Shown: positions 51,360 to 60,310, counted from the first letter of the stretch. The stretch is 64,000 bases of DNA from Sinomicrobium sp. (GCA_029266035.1 JAJUFH010000017.1:1-64000); one strand, 5' to 3'. A program made the numbers and translations. Notes: generated by a model not told the origin, from the sequence alone.

Positions 51360-54300
51360 TTAATGTTGCGGTTTTTGCTCAGAAAAATACTTGCTCTCCT
51401 TATCGTAAGGGTCCAGTGACGGACTAACGGTACTTGTCCTTGACATCAGGGATGAAAAGAAAGGTGGAACCAATAGCAGGATGGTCAGAGTAGAAGTAAT
51501 AAGACCGCCGATAACAGCCCTGCCCAATGGGGCGACCTGTTCGGCGCCATCGCCCACTCCTATGGCCATTGGCAACATTCCGGCAAACATGGCCCCAGCG
51601 GTCATCAGTACCGGCCTGAACCGCGATGATGCTGCCAATCGTGCTGAATTGACCGGTTTCAGAGCCAGTTTTTTACGGTAGTACTCTGCCTGGTTGACCA
51701 GGAGCACAGCATTGGATACCGATACCCCAAGCGACATAATGATCCCCATATACGACTGGAGGTTGAGTGTACTTCCTGTCAGAAACAATAAAATAAGGCT
51801 TCCCGTGATCACTGCCGGTAAAACCGACAAAATGACCAGGGGTACTTTGAACGATTGATAATAGGCCGACAGCATCAGGAAGATCACGATAATAGCTACA
51901 CCCAAACCTGCCAAAAGGCTCTCCAAGGTATCGTCCAGTAACTGCAAAGTGCCTTCTGTCCATATCGTGGTTCCTCGTGGTGGCTCTCCAGCATCGGCTA
52001 TGGCTTTCTTTACGGCCTTGGAAGCTGTGCCCAAATCCTTTCCGTATAAATTGGCGATGACGGTTACATAGCGGTTGGGGCCCTTGAGGTTAACCTGTGC
52101 GGGGGAAGTAACCCGCCGGATGGTTGCCACGTCTTCCAGCACCGGACGCAAGCTCCCCTTTTTCAGCGGAAGCGAGCGGAGCTTTTGCTCTGAATCCATG
52201 ATGTATTCCGGTATCTGTACCTGCACTTGGAATACACGTCCCGATTTCGGATCTTTCCACAGGTTTTTGTTCGTATACCGGGTAGAAGAAGTGGCCGTGA
52301 CCAGGCTTCGTGAAATATCCTGCATGGTCAGCCCAAACTGCCCGGCAAGATCGCGGTCGACCTCTATTTCCAGCGTCGGGTAATCAATCGGCTCCACAAT
52401 ACGCACATCCCGCAAATAGGGCACTTCTTTGAGATTGGCCTCAATTTTTGATGCATGGGCAAAGGCATTGTTGAGCTGTGCTGAACCTACTTTTACCTCA
52501 ATCGGTGTCATCGCACCCTGTCCCATAATTTTCTCGGTGAGCTCCATCGGCTCAAAATTGAAGCCGGCTTCGGGATGTTTTTCGGCCATCATTTTCCGGA
52601 TGTCTTCTTTCAGGTCTTCTATGGAACCGGTATACACTTCCTGGTTGACGGAAACCTGCAGGACGGCTTCGTGCGGCGCACTGGTGAAAAGAAAAATATA
52701 GTTGATGGGCGAGCCTGGCGGGTGCATCCCCACAAAAGCTGAAGTCAGGGAAATGCCATGCTCCGGAAGCTGTGCTTTGATGTCTTCGGTAATGTCCCGG
52801 ACAAGTTGCTCGGTTTTCTCCAACCGACTTCCCTGTGGAGCCTGAATACGCAGCTGAATGTCGCCGCTATTGGAAACCGGCATCACATCTGTACCCACGA
52901 CGTTTAACAGAAGTACTGCAATTCCGCCGGCTACTATGATGTACAATAAAGCCAAAGGAGATGCCCTGCCAAGCCACTTGCGCATCCGGTAGGAGTAACC
53001 TAACCGGATCTTTTCAAAAAAGGCCCGTTTTTTCGGCGTGTCGCTTATAGTCTTGTTGCGAAGGTTGTAATATTTTATCCTTAATTTTTCAAAGAAAGCC
53101 CGTTTCTTCGGCGTATTATTTGCTTCGCCGTGCTTGTTTTTCATCATCCAGTTGGCCAGGATCGGCACAAAAGTCTGGGATGCCAGAAAAGAAAACACCA
53201 TGGCAAAAGCAACCGCCATAGACAAGGGCATAAACATATCTTTGGGAATACCTGTCATGATAAAGGCCGGTGTCAGCACCGCAAGGATACAGAGCAGAAT
53301 CAACAGTTTTGGAATGGAGATCTCATAGAGCGCATCGATGATGGCCAATGGTTTGCTTTTGCCCATTTCCATATGCTGGTGGATATTTTCTATGGTCACA
53401 GTGGCTTCATCGACCAGGATGCCGATGGACAGGGCAAGCCCACTGAGCGTCATAATATTAATGGTCTGCCCGAAAAGGCCCAGCATCATCACGGCAGCAA
53501 GAATAGCGATCGGGATGGTCAATACAACGATAATTGCCCCCCGGGTATCACCGAGAAACAGCAAGATCATCAATCCCGTAAAAATGGCGCCGAGCAAGCC
53601 TTCATGAATTAAGGTGGACAGGGACCTTTCAATGTATTGGGACTGGTCGAACTCGTACCGGATATCCACGTCTTCAGGCAGCTGGTTCTTCAGTTCCGGG
53701 ATGGCCGCTTTTAAATTCTGAATGGCATCCAGTGTGGAGGCATCTGCCTTTTTTATGATGGGCAGGTAGACCGACCGTTTGCCATTGACCAGTGCATAAG
53801 CCACGGTTTTGTCGGCCGCATCTTCCACGCGGGCGACGTCCTTGACATATATCGTGCGGTCTTCGGTCGTTTTCACGGGCGTATTTAAAAACTCTTCCGG
53901 GTTTTTAGCGATGGAATTGAGTGGGGCCATCAGGTTTTCATCCTCAATGAGGATATTTCCAGCAGGTGACGGCAGGCTGTTTTTTGTTATTGCTATGGTT
54001 ACTTCCTCCGGACTTAGCCCGTTGGCCTGCAAGGCTTTCGGATCTAAGTTGACGACAATGGAACGGATATTTCCGCCAAAGGGCGCCGGCGAAGTGATGC
54101 CCGGGATTTCCGTGAACATCGGTCTTATCCTGGTAATGGCAAGTGTCTGCAATTCGTTGACGGACCGCTGGTCACTTTCGAACACCAATTGCCCGACAGG
54201 AAGTGAACTGCCATCGAACCGTACTACCATAGGGGGAACGGCTCCTTCGGGAAGGAATCCCATCGCCCGTGAAACCGATGTCGAAACTTCTCCGGCGACC

Positions 54301-54608
54301 TGTGCCATATCGGTTCCGGGGTAAAAGGTCAGTTTCATCAAGGTCAGGCCTTGTACACTTTTGAAGTCGATGTTTTTTACCCCGCCGACAAACAAAAGGA
54401 TCTTTTGAAATTCATTGGCCATGAACGCATCCATATCCGACGGGGAAAGTCCCCCGTAAGGCATGGCGATGTATACCGCAGGTAATTCCACTTCGGGAAA
54501 GATGTCTACGTTTATTTTTTTTATGGTGGTATAGGAAAAGAAAGCAATGGCCAGTACGGCTACCATAATGCCGATGGGCCTTCTCAACGCAAATCTGATC
54601 AGGTTCAT
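51360..54608 (-). CDS. RND multidrug/metabolite efflux transporter (AcrB/HAE1-like)
   Basis: The protein has 1082 residues. It starts MNLIRFALRRPIGIMVAVLAIAF and has twelve helices with two large periplasmic loops. TM4 carries SIGILVDEATVTIENI, so the proton-relay pair is Asp-Glu rather than Asp-Asp. TM10 reads GVSVSNAVLLVNQ, without the Lys of AcrB. The cytosolic loop before TM7 carries two nearly identical copies of TPKKRAFFEKxR, 25 residues apart. It should export toxic or foreign compounds; the substrate is unknown. It stands between TolC and adaptor genes. Confidence 0.92.
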   Translation of the reverse strand: MNLIRFALRRPIGIMVAVLAIAFFSYTTIKKINVDIFPEVELPAVYIAMPYGGLSPSDMDAFMANEFQKILLFVGGVKNIDFKSVQGLTLMKLTFYPGTDMAQVAGEVSTSVSRAMGFLPEGAVPPMVVRFDGSSLPVGQLVFESDQRSVNELQTLAITRIRPMFTEIPGITSPAPFGGNIRSIVVNLDPKALQANGLSPEEVTIAITKNSLPSPAGNILIEDENLMAPLNSIAKNPEEFLNTPVKTTEDRTIYVKDVARVEDAADKTVAYALVNGKRSVYLPIIKKADASTLDAIQNLKAAIPELKNQLPEDVDIRYEFDQSQYIERSLSTLIHEGLLGAIFTGLMILLFLGDTRGAIIVVLTIPIAILAAVMMLGLFGQTINIMTLSGLALSIGILVDEATVTIENIHQHMEMGKSKPLAIIDALYEISIPKLLILLCILAVLTPAFIMTGIPKDMFMPLSMAVAFAMVFSFLASQTFVPILANWMMKNKHGEANNTPKKRAFFEKLRIKYYNLRNKTISDTPKKRAFFEKIRLGYSYRMRKWLGRASPLALLYIIVAGGIAVLLLNVVGTDVMPVSNSGDIQLRIQAPQGSRLEKTEQLVRDITEDIKAQLPEHGISLTSAFVGMHPPGSPINYIFLFTSAPHEAVLQVSVNQEVYTGSIEDLKEDIRKMMAEKHPEAGFNFEPMELTEKIMGQGAMTPIEVKVGSAQLNNAFAHASKIEANLKEVPYLRDVRIVEPIDYPTLEIEVDRDLAGQFGLTMQDISRSLVTATSSTRYTNKNLWKDPKSGRVFQVQVQIPEYIMDSEQKLRSLPLKKGSLRPVLEDVATIRRVTSPAQVNLKGPNRYVTVIANLYGKDLGTASKAVKKAIADAGEPPRGTTIWTEGTLQLLDDTLESLLAGLGVAIIVIFLMLSAYYQSFKVPLVILSVLPAVITGSLILLFLTGSTLNLQSYMGIIMSLGVSVSNAVLLVNQAEYYRKKLALKPVNSARLAASSRFRPVLMTAGAMFAGMLPMAIGVGDGAEQVAPLGRAVIGGLITSTLTILLLVPPFFSSLMSRTSTVSPSLDPYDKESKYFSEQKPQH

Positions 54609-54617
54609 ACTTAGGGA

Positions 54618-56015
54618 TTAAAGGTTGTTAAACAAAAAATTGAAATCGGCGGTCAGTTCCGCCTCGTAAACCAGTAGTATCCAATAATCCCGTGAAGCCT
54701 CGATATGGTTATTCTCGGCCTGTTCCAGCAACGTACGTATCTGCAGCAATTCACTAAGAGCAATTAGACCGCTTTTGTAGCGGGCCAGGTACATTTCGTA
54801 AGCCTTCTGAGACTGTTTTACGGCAAGTTTCGTTTTTTGAAGCTGTTCATACTGCCGGAAGATTTTTGCCTGCGATGCAGACAGGTCTGCCTGCATCGCC
54901 TGTTCATATTGTGTTTGGAGCAACTTTGTACTTTCTGCCTCTTTAAAAAGGCCTTCTCCTTTCAGGCGGTTGGTGTGCAGGCTGGTGATATTCCAAGTAA
55001 TGCCGATCCCGACAAGTACATTGCTCGTAGTGTTGTCAAAACCATCTTCCCATTTACCCGATACGGTTCCATTGGAATTAATTCCTGTTCCACGGTAGGC
55101 ATACCCTCCCAACAGGTGCAAAGATGGTAGTGAAGCTCTTTTTTGTGCTTCACCTCTTAGCGTATAATACCGGGATTTCCCGTTTAATACATCCAATACA
55201 GGATGTGAAGGATCTATGGTGTTTTGTACGTTAAAGTAATTTTTTGCCGGATTGATAAAACGGTTGGCAGATGCGGTATAATAGACAGTATCGCTGACAT
55301 ACAACTCCAACAGTTTAATGAACGAGGCATTTTTAAGACCGTGCCATTTTTCCCGTTCCCCCAGGGCCCGGACATACGAAGAAGAAGCAAGAAGGCTGTC
55401 TGCAGCAGGTCTCAGGCCCGACGCTGACAAGCCTGACGTTATCTTGCGGATATCGTCCAGGCGCTCGGCATTTTTCTCCGTCCATTGTAGTTTGGCATCA
55501 TTATACAGTAAAGTAATGTACCGTTCTGATAATGTTTTTTTCAGGTTGAGCAGATAAGCATCCTTTTCGCTTATCGCCTTGTGATATCCGGCCTTGGCGG
55601 CTTCGTTTTCCTTACTGAGTTTTCCAAAAGAAAAAAGGTTCCATTCCACAGTGGCCGAGCCAAAACTGTTGGCCGTCATAGCACTACCGTTTAAAGCGTT
55701 TGTAGCACCGCTCACATTAAAAAAACCGGCTTGCGGGAAAAATGCTCCTGCACTTCCCTCATATGTACCATAAGTATGCTGTGCCTGTGCTCTCACCTGT
55801 GGGAGCATCTCGCTTTTTACTGCCCGTTCATTAAATTTAGCCGCATCAATTACCGACATTTTTGCATCAACCCCCGGATAATTTTTTTCAACTGCTGGCC
55901 ACAAGCTGCCCAGAGTATTCTCTTTTTGCTGCTGTGCACTCATAGGAAACACAGTAGCAATGGCACACCACATCATTGTGGTTGCCATAGCCTGTTTGAT
56001 CATAAGACTATACAA
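54618..56015 (-). CDS. TolC-family outer-membrane efflux protein
   Basis: The protein has 465 residues with a signal peptide (MATTMMWCAIATVFPMSAQ). The helical repeats typical of TolC/OprM proteins are visible: LWPAVEKNYPGVDAKMSVI near 40, NEAAKAGYHKAISEKDAYLLNLKK near 140-165 and the second half with SLPSLHLLGGYAYRG, ending in LYNSGLxA-like AYEMYLARYKSGLIALSELLQ. It forms the outer-membrane duct of the pump. It lies 9 bases before the RND gene. Confidence 0.9.
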   Translation of the reverse strand: MYSLMIKQAMATTMMWCAIATVFPMSAQQQKENTLGSLWPAVEKNYPGVDAKMSVIDAAKFNERAVKSEMLPQVRAQAQHTYGTYEGSAGAFFPQAGFFNVSGATNALNGSAMTANSFGSATVEWNLFSFGKLSKENEAAKAGYHKAISEKDAYLLNLKKTLSERYITLLYNDAKLQWTEKNAERLDDIRKITSGLSASGLRPAADSLLASSSYVRALGEREKWHGLKNASFIKLLELYVSDTVYYTASANRFINPAKNYFNVQNTIDPSHPVLDVLNGKSRYYTLRGEAQKRASLPSLHLLGGYAYRGTGINSNGTVSGKWEDGFDNTTSNVLVGIGITWNITSLHTNRLKGEGLFKEAESTKLLQTQYEQAMQADLSASQAKIFRQYEQLQKTKLAVKQSQKAYEMYLARYKSGLIALSELLQIRTLLEQAENNHIEASRDYWILLVYEAELTADFNFLFNNL

Positions 56016-56107
56016 TTTTGATAGGTCGTAGTACCGACCAAAGATTATTATAAGATAAAAACAATGAAATTGCCGTCCATTGATATCTCAATCAATAGGA
56101 AAGAAGA

Positions 56108-56542
56108 TTAAAGTGTGTGTGGTAAGATAAGTTTTCGATATTCCAGGAAGATAGGAACAGATCCAGAAATTTTTCCGCTACTGTTATAAAGAGGATGCCT
56201 GGTTTCCTTACTTTCAGAACGAAAACCCACAAGAAAACAGAGAAAAACACAACAAATAAATGTCGCCAACGGGTTTTGCGAAAGGTCGAAACCAGCCTTC
56301 TGTACGACTATTGTTTCCGACAGCTGATTGTAATGACAGGTTTCCGAATTTGAGGAAACAAATAGCTTTGCCTTATGTTTTGCAGGTCTATGCGATTGTT
56401 CCGTTGAATGTTTAAAGCCTAAAAGATTCTTTACACTGGCTTTAACCGTACATGACGATAGCATCAGGCATAAGATCGCAATGGCACTTATAAATGTCCG
56501 CCAAAAATCGGGTTTCAGGTATGTACTATTGCATCTCCTCAT
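56108..56542 (-). CDS. Small cysteine-rich membrane/lipoprotein, first gene of the redox-efflux operon
   Basis: The protein has 144 residues from the ATG at 56542 (MRRCNSTYLKPDF); a TTG further upstream overlaps the promoter. An N-terminal hydrophobic stretch ends in a lipobox-like LMLSSC (about residue 31). A second hydrophobic segment (LATFICCVFLCFLVGF) lies at about 100-115, and the tail reads SVPIFLEYRKLILPHTL. I do not know its function. Such small proteins are seen upstream of RND operons in Bacteroidota. It lies 92 bases upstream of the TolC gene. Confidence 0.6.
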   Translation of the reverse strand: MRRCNSTYLKPDFWRTFISAIAILCLMLSSCTVKASVKNLLGFKHSTEQSHRPAKHKAKLFVSSNSETCHYNQLSETIVVQKAGFDLSQNPLATFICCVFLCFLVGFRSESKETRHPLYNSSGKISGSVPIFLEYRKLILPHTL

Positions 56543-56547
56543 CGATG

Positions 56548-56579
56548 CAATGTTACATATTTTATAAAGTCGAAACAAA
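56548..56579 (-). promoter_or_regulatory. Promoter of the redox-efflux operon
   Basis: On the minus strand TTTG (56579-56576), 20 bases, then TAACATTG (56555-56548), one base from TAnnTTTG. The ATG at 56542 follows 5 bases after the box, so the leader is very short. A palindrome CTCACT-A-AGTGAG (56661-56673) lies upstream and may be an operator. Confidence 0.55.
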
Positions 56580-57198
56580 CTCTTATATTAACTTTAACAA
56601 TTGGGGCACTTTAGTAGATAAAAATATCTCGCCGCCGGATACTTGTCCTTCATCATCTTGCTCACTAAGTGAGATTTGAAATGCTCCGACGAGAAAAAAC
56701 TTAGGATTTCAAAGTGGCCAGTAAGCTGATTTCTGCACGGTAATTAAATCAAAGAGACTCTTTCGGCTTGTTAATTGACCCCAGCCATACAGAATAATTG
56801 GTTCCAACACGCAAAATGTCGAACATATTTATTGCTCTTTATTTGGCGACAAAAGGAATAATCCCAAATATTAGCTATTATTAATAATTACCAACAATAG
56901 CCATTACACTGATGGATTGATTATCAGATTAATGTACCCTAAATGTTACGGCAGTGTAACCTAAATGTAACCCTAATAAAGTTTAAATAGATTTTGTTTT
57001 CGATAAATTTAGCGTAAAGTAAAAATTATCCTGATAAAGTTTGAGTGTGAAGTTTTTTATTTTCTATTGAGATTTATCAATCTAATTCAATAAAAAGCAA
57101 AATTACACATTTTAAACAAAGTATTATGTTTTTTTGGTATGTATTCTTTTCTAAACATTATTTATCCACCTAAATAATTAACTTTAAATGAATCGAAA
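56580..57198. other. Intergenic region between the redox-efflux operon and the GH16 gene
   Basis: About 620 AT-rich bases hold no gene. Visible are the palindrome CTCACT-A-AGTGAG (56661-56673) and a short repeat, GTAACCTAAATGTAACCCTAA, near 56956-56975, preceded by a related ACCCTAAATGTTAC (from about 56937). The repeats could be binding sites for a regulator of the divergent genes. Confidence 0.45.
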
Positions 57199-58398
57199 AT
57201 GAAAACAAAATGGATTATTATCTTTACTGTTGTTCAATTGTCTGGATGTGATAACACAGGTCATGAAATTATCGAACAACCACCAAGTGAAAATTTTTAT
57301 TTAACAACATCGGCAAATTTTCAATTGATCTGGCAAGATGATTTTAACGGCACTGCATTAGACTCAACCAAATGGAGCCGGATTACGGAAGGAAGCCCGG
57401 ATTGGAAAAACTATATGACCACAGACGATCAGGTCTACGATATTTCAAACGGATACCTTCATTTGAAGGGAATAGTTAACCCAGACACACAAACTGATCC
57501 AAGACCTTATCTAACAGGAGGAGTTTGGACACGTGGTAAATTTAATTTTACTTATGGTAAGGTAGAAGTGCGTGCTAAAATGGATTCAGCTCAGGGATGC
57601 TGGCCCGCAATCTGGTTGCTTGGCAGTACAAATGAGTATGGAGGTTGGCCTGATTATGGGGAAATCGATGTTATGGAACATCTTAATTTTGATAACTTTA
57701 TCTATTCAACCATCCACAGTAATACAAAAAGCTCCCCAAGTAGCCAAACAGCAAGTGTAAGTCCTAATGAATTTAATATCTACGGAGTAGAATGGTATCC
57801 TGATAGAATAGTATTTACTATCAATGGAGCTACAACATTTACATATTATAAGGAAGTAGGTGCTGATTGGCGCCAATGGCCATTCGATCGGGACTTTCAT
57901 CTTATATTGTCCCAACAGCTTGGAGGAAGCTGGGTTGGTAACGTTAATCCCAATCAATTACCAGTTGATTACGTCATCGATTATGTGAAGTACTACGAAT
58001 ACATTCCTTCTCCTACGCCACCATCAGGATCGAATCAATATCTGAAAATACAAATGAATGGAAATACAGTAAATACTTGGAGTCATTTGACAGAAGTAAC
58101 TTTAATACACAACGATACTGAATATGTACTCCCGACGGGTCATAATGGACCTTCAGTACTAGGAGATGGTATAGGTGTGAATGGAGCCAGCACCGGTTAT
58201 TATGGATTAGATTCCAATGGATTATTGGTTATTAATCTGGGGCAGGGCTACGAATTTGAAGCGGTAAAATTAGGCGTATATAACGGCGATAGTCGTACTT
58301 ATCAGGATGTAGAAGTATCGGTATCAGCAGATGGAACAACATATGGCCTCACGGACATTAATGACATACAAAGCTTTAATACATTCACTTTGCCATAA
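57199..58398 (+). CDS. GH16-family glycoside hydrolase lipoprotein with C-terminal discoidin-like domain
   Basis: The protein has 399 residues; MKTKWIIIFTVVQLSGCDN holds a lipobox (QLSGC). The GH16 domain (about 45-275) begins LIWQDDFNGTALDSTKWSR and has the catalytic signature GEIDVMEHL (two Glu and the Asp) with WPAIWLLG before it. The C-terminal part (about 280-399) is a beta-sandwich, NQYLKIQMNGNTVNTWSHLT to YQDVEVSVSADGTTYG, that resembles discoidin/CBM32-type modules. It should cleave beta-1,3- or 1,4-linked glucans or galactans outside the cell. The substrate cannot be set from sequence. Confidence 0.88.
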   Translation: MKTKWIIIFTVVQLSGCDNTGHEIIEQPPSENFYLTTSANFQLIWQDDFNGTALDSTKWSRITEGSPDWKNYMTTDDQVYDISNGYLHLKGIVNPDTQTDPRPYLTGGVWTRGKFNFTYGKVEVRAKMDSAQGCWPAIWLLGSTNEYGGWPDYGEIDVMEHLNFDNFIYSTIHSNTKSSPSSQTASVSPNEFNIYGVEWYPDRIVFTINGATTFTYYKEVGADWRQWPFDRDFHLILSQQLGGSWVGNVNPNQLPVDYVIDYVKYYEYIPSPTPPSGSNQYLKIQMNGNTVNTWSHLTEVTLIHNDTEYVLPTGHNGPSVLGDGIGVNGASTGYYGLDSNGLLVINLGQGYEFEAVKLGVYNGDSRTYQDVEVSVSADGTTYGLTDINDIQSFNTFTLP

Positions 58399-58845
58399 TA
58401 TATATCACTGGAGTTTTTTCTTTTTTGAGAATCACCTCGGTGTTTGAACTGTATTGTCGTACCAAAAAGCAAGAGATCCCCTGTATTTTAGTTCTTATTC
58501 TAAAAACCTGTCAGGTTGCCTGCCAGTGGAGTTATCCTGTCATACGTCTATCCATGTCGGAAAAGACTTCTTCTTACACGGTTGCTACCTGTATTGAACC
58601 TTAAAAAAGGAGTTCTTATTATTCTGATATTCCTTTCTCCACTGTTTACCCGGTTTAGAATAACACGAATATAAACAATCTGTTAGCAAGCCGAATATGG
58701 CCGTATATGACCAATGGCGACTATCAGATTAATGTGAGGCTTCGCGGCGTCTAAATTCATTCTGAATCTTTTTTAAACATGCTCTTATTTTTATTGAGTA
58801 CAAATGATTATATTTGATATATAGAAAGCCAAAAAGACCGATATA

Positions 58846-58869
58846 GGTGCCCTAATCGGTGTCCTATTT
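58846..58869 (+). repeat. Right copy of the 24-bp island repeat
   Basis: It matches the left copy at 36506-36529 with one change (GGTGC for GGTGT). It lies 56 bases inside the attR core. In a circular form of the island the two copies would flank the att core on both sides in the same direction, as arm-type recombinase sites do. Confidence 0.7.
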
Positions 58870-58925
58870 GAAAAAATGAAATATAAATTACTGATTTTAA
58901 ATGTGGTACGGAATTAATTCAAATT

Positions 58926-58939
58926 CTGCCACCCCGACA
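58926..58939 (+). repeat. attR core (copy of the tRNA-Pro 3' end)
   Basis: CTGCCACCCCGACA is identical to the tRNA-Pro end. Flanking bases upstream show two changes that break the tRNA T arm, so this is a fragment, not a gene. Confidence 0.85.
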
Positions 58940-58940
58940 A

Positions 58941-58968
58941 AAGCCACTGATTATCAGTGGCTTTTTCT
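58941..58968 (+). terminator. Hairpin terminator, probably the original tRNA-Pro terminator
   Basis: AAGCCACTGA-TTA-TCAGTGGCTT followed by a T-rich run lies directly after the attR core. The tRNA-Pro gene at the other end has no such terminator beside it. Confidence 0.8.
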
Positions 58969-59119
58969 TTTTTCGGACACATTTCGGACAAATTATATCT
59001 GAATATTGATTATTCAATAACCTAAGCAAAGTTAAGTTAAGCTAGAAGAATAACCCTTCTTAAAGAATGATTGGAGCATAATGCTTGTTTCTATAGAGCG
59101 TGAAAAGTTCATCTTATTC

Positions 59120-59957
59120 TTATAAAAAATCAAGAGGGCTAGGAGTCTTTTGCTTGTCTATGTCAGTGATATGAGTGTAGATCATAGTCGTTTTTATATT
59201 TTCATGACCCAATAACTCTTTTACAATTCGGATATCGATACCTGATTGGATTAAATGTGTGGCATAAGAATGTCGCAATGTATGTACAGAGCCTTCCGAC
59301 TGAACATTTGCTTTGATCAATGCTTTTTTCAGAATCAACTGTACACTTCGTTCGCTATACTTGCCACCCTTCTCACCTTCGAAGAGGTACTCCTTTGGCT
59401 TGAATGCTTGATAATAATGTCTCAAAGTCGCCAGCAATTTGTCTGGTAATGATACAATCCGATCTTTATTACCTTTGCTTTGATGGATTCTGATAATTCC
59501 ATCGGAAGATTTTATGTCTTTGATTTTGAGATTCAACAGTTCGCTAAGACGTAGTCCAACTATAGATTGTCATCAGAATAGCCTTGTGTTTTAGATTTTG
59601 AGTGTTATCGAGAATATTTCTTACTTCTTCTTTTGAAAAGAATTTAGGTAATTTAGAAAATGAGCGTTTCGGGTATAAGTAATCCAGTTGGATTTTTTTG
59701 TCCAATATCAGTTCGTACATCTTCTTGATTGCGCCCACTAATCCTTTTTGATAGGAAACACTAATTTTCCCATTTTGAACTTTTTCGTTTATAAACGCCT
59801 CAATATCTGACAGTGGAATTTCTTCAAGGGAGGGATATTTGCTAACATGTTTAAGAAATATACTAGCGTAATCCTTGTACGATCTAATGGTATTGCCAGC
59901 ATATCTCTGCATCAGCAATCTCTTTTCGAAGGTTTCAAGTATGATTTCGCTATTCAT
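59120..59957 (-). pseudogene. Tyrosine recombinase (XerC/D or IntI-like), frameshifted
   Basis: The N-terminal part from ATG 59957 (MNSEIILETFEKRLLMQRYAG) carries the SAM-like core-binding domain and breaks off after ILMTIYS. The rest continues in another frame with GLRLSELLNLKIKDI, HTLRHSYATHL, and LLGHENIKTTMIYTH to the stop. At about 59549-59560 the minus strand has ATAGTTGG where ATAGTGCTGG would give YSAGLR, so two bases are missing. All catalytic residues are otherwise present. The gene lies next to large palindromes and is related to integron-type integrases in its motifs, but lacks their extra insert. Confidence 0.8.
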
Positions 59958-60124
59958 ATCAGGGAAATAGTATTTTATAATATTTTGTTTCGCTATTTGT
60001 GCGGTTTTATTTTTTAAATACAAATATATCAATATCTTATGTAGAAAGAAAAGTCAAATAACGAAACACGTATATAGGGTTGGTTAAGCGAAATTTTCCG
60101 TATATTCGTTTCGTTAAAACAGAT

Positions 60125-60261
60125 GTTGAGAGGAAATCCCTCCGGGCTTCCCTCTCAACGGATCAGGCGCTTGCCGGAGTACAGCCCTTCGGGACTGTCC
60201 TCTAACACGCGCTTGGAGCAATGCTCCAGCACGTGCGCCAAGCGCCTGATCCGTTATGTGC
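60125..60261. repeat. Large multi-hairpin palindrome, attC-like, ending GTTATGTGC
   Basis: AACGGATCAGGCGCTTG (60157-60173) and its exact inverse (60239-60255) are perfect 17-base arms. The 65 bases between them fold into two smaller hairpins (ACAGCCC..., GGAGCAATGCTCC). A further hairpin with 9-base arms GTTGAGAGG/CCTCTCAAC precedes it (60125-60159). The right end is GTTATGTGC (60253-60261). This looks like a recombination site or a structured element, not a terminator since no T run follows. Confidence 0.6.
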
Positions 60262-60310
60262 AATGCCACCAAGAACACCGCAGAAAGACAACCATAAACC
60301 AGTTTGACGA

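Larger units (their letters stand above)
36391..58939. mobile_element. Integrative genomic island of about 22.5 kb in tRNA-Pro
   Basis: The limits are two direct copies of CTGCCACCCCGACA: one is the end of tRNA-Pro, the other lies at 58926-58939, followed by what looks like the original tRNA terminator. A tyrosine recombinase is the first gene inside. A second pair of direct repeats lies just within each end. Contents are an AbiE-type pair, an IS21-family element, a broken kelch-SSS gene, a sialate O-acetylesterase, a thiol-redox/RND efflux operon and a GH16 enzyme. No conjugation genes are seen, so it is mobilised by other means or fixed. Confidence 0.85.
58399..59119. other. Right end of the island and the re-joined chromosome
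   Basis: About 720 bases without a gene. In order: AT-rich sequence, the right copy of the 24-bp repeat (58846-58869), the attR core (58926-58939), a hairpin terminator (58941-58968), and sequence leading to the stop of the broken recombinase gene. No coding frame is convincing. Confidence 0.6.

Noticed and set aside
53130-53612. A 160-residue reading frame on the plus strand inside the RND pump gene
   Set aside because: It lies wholly within a well-supported gene on the other strand and shows only low-complexity His/Lys-rich text.
59120-60032. Two separate recombinase genes
   Set aside because: The second frame continues the first at exactly the expected residue, so one frameshifted gene is the simpler reading. 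The frame before 59957 starts from a TTG and lacks conserved residues.
60125-60261. The multi-hairpin region as a rho-independent terminator
   Set aside because: No T run follows either arm, and the stem structure is far larger than needed.
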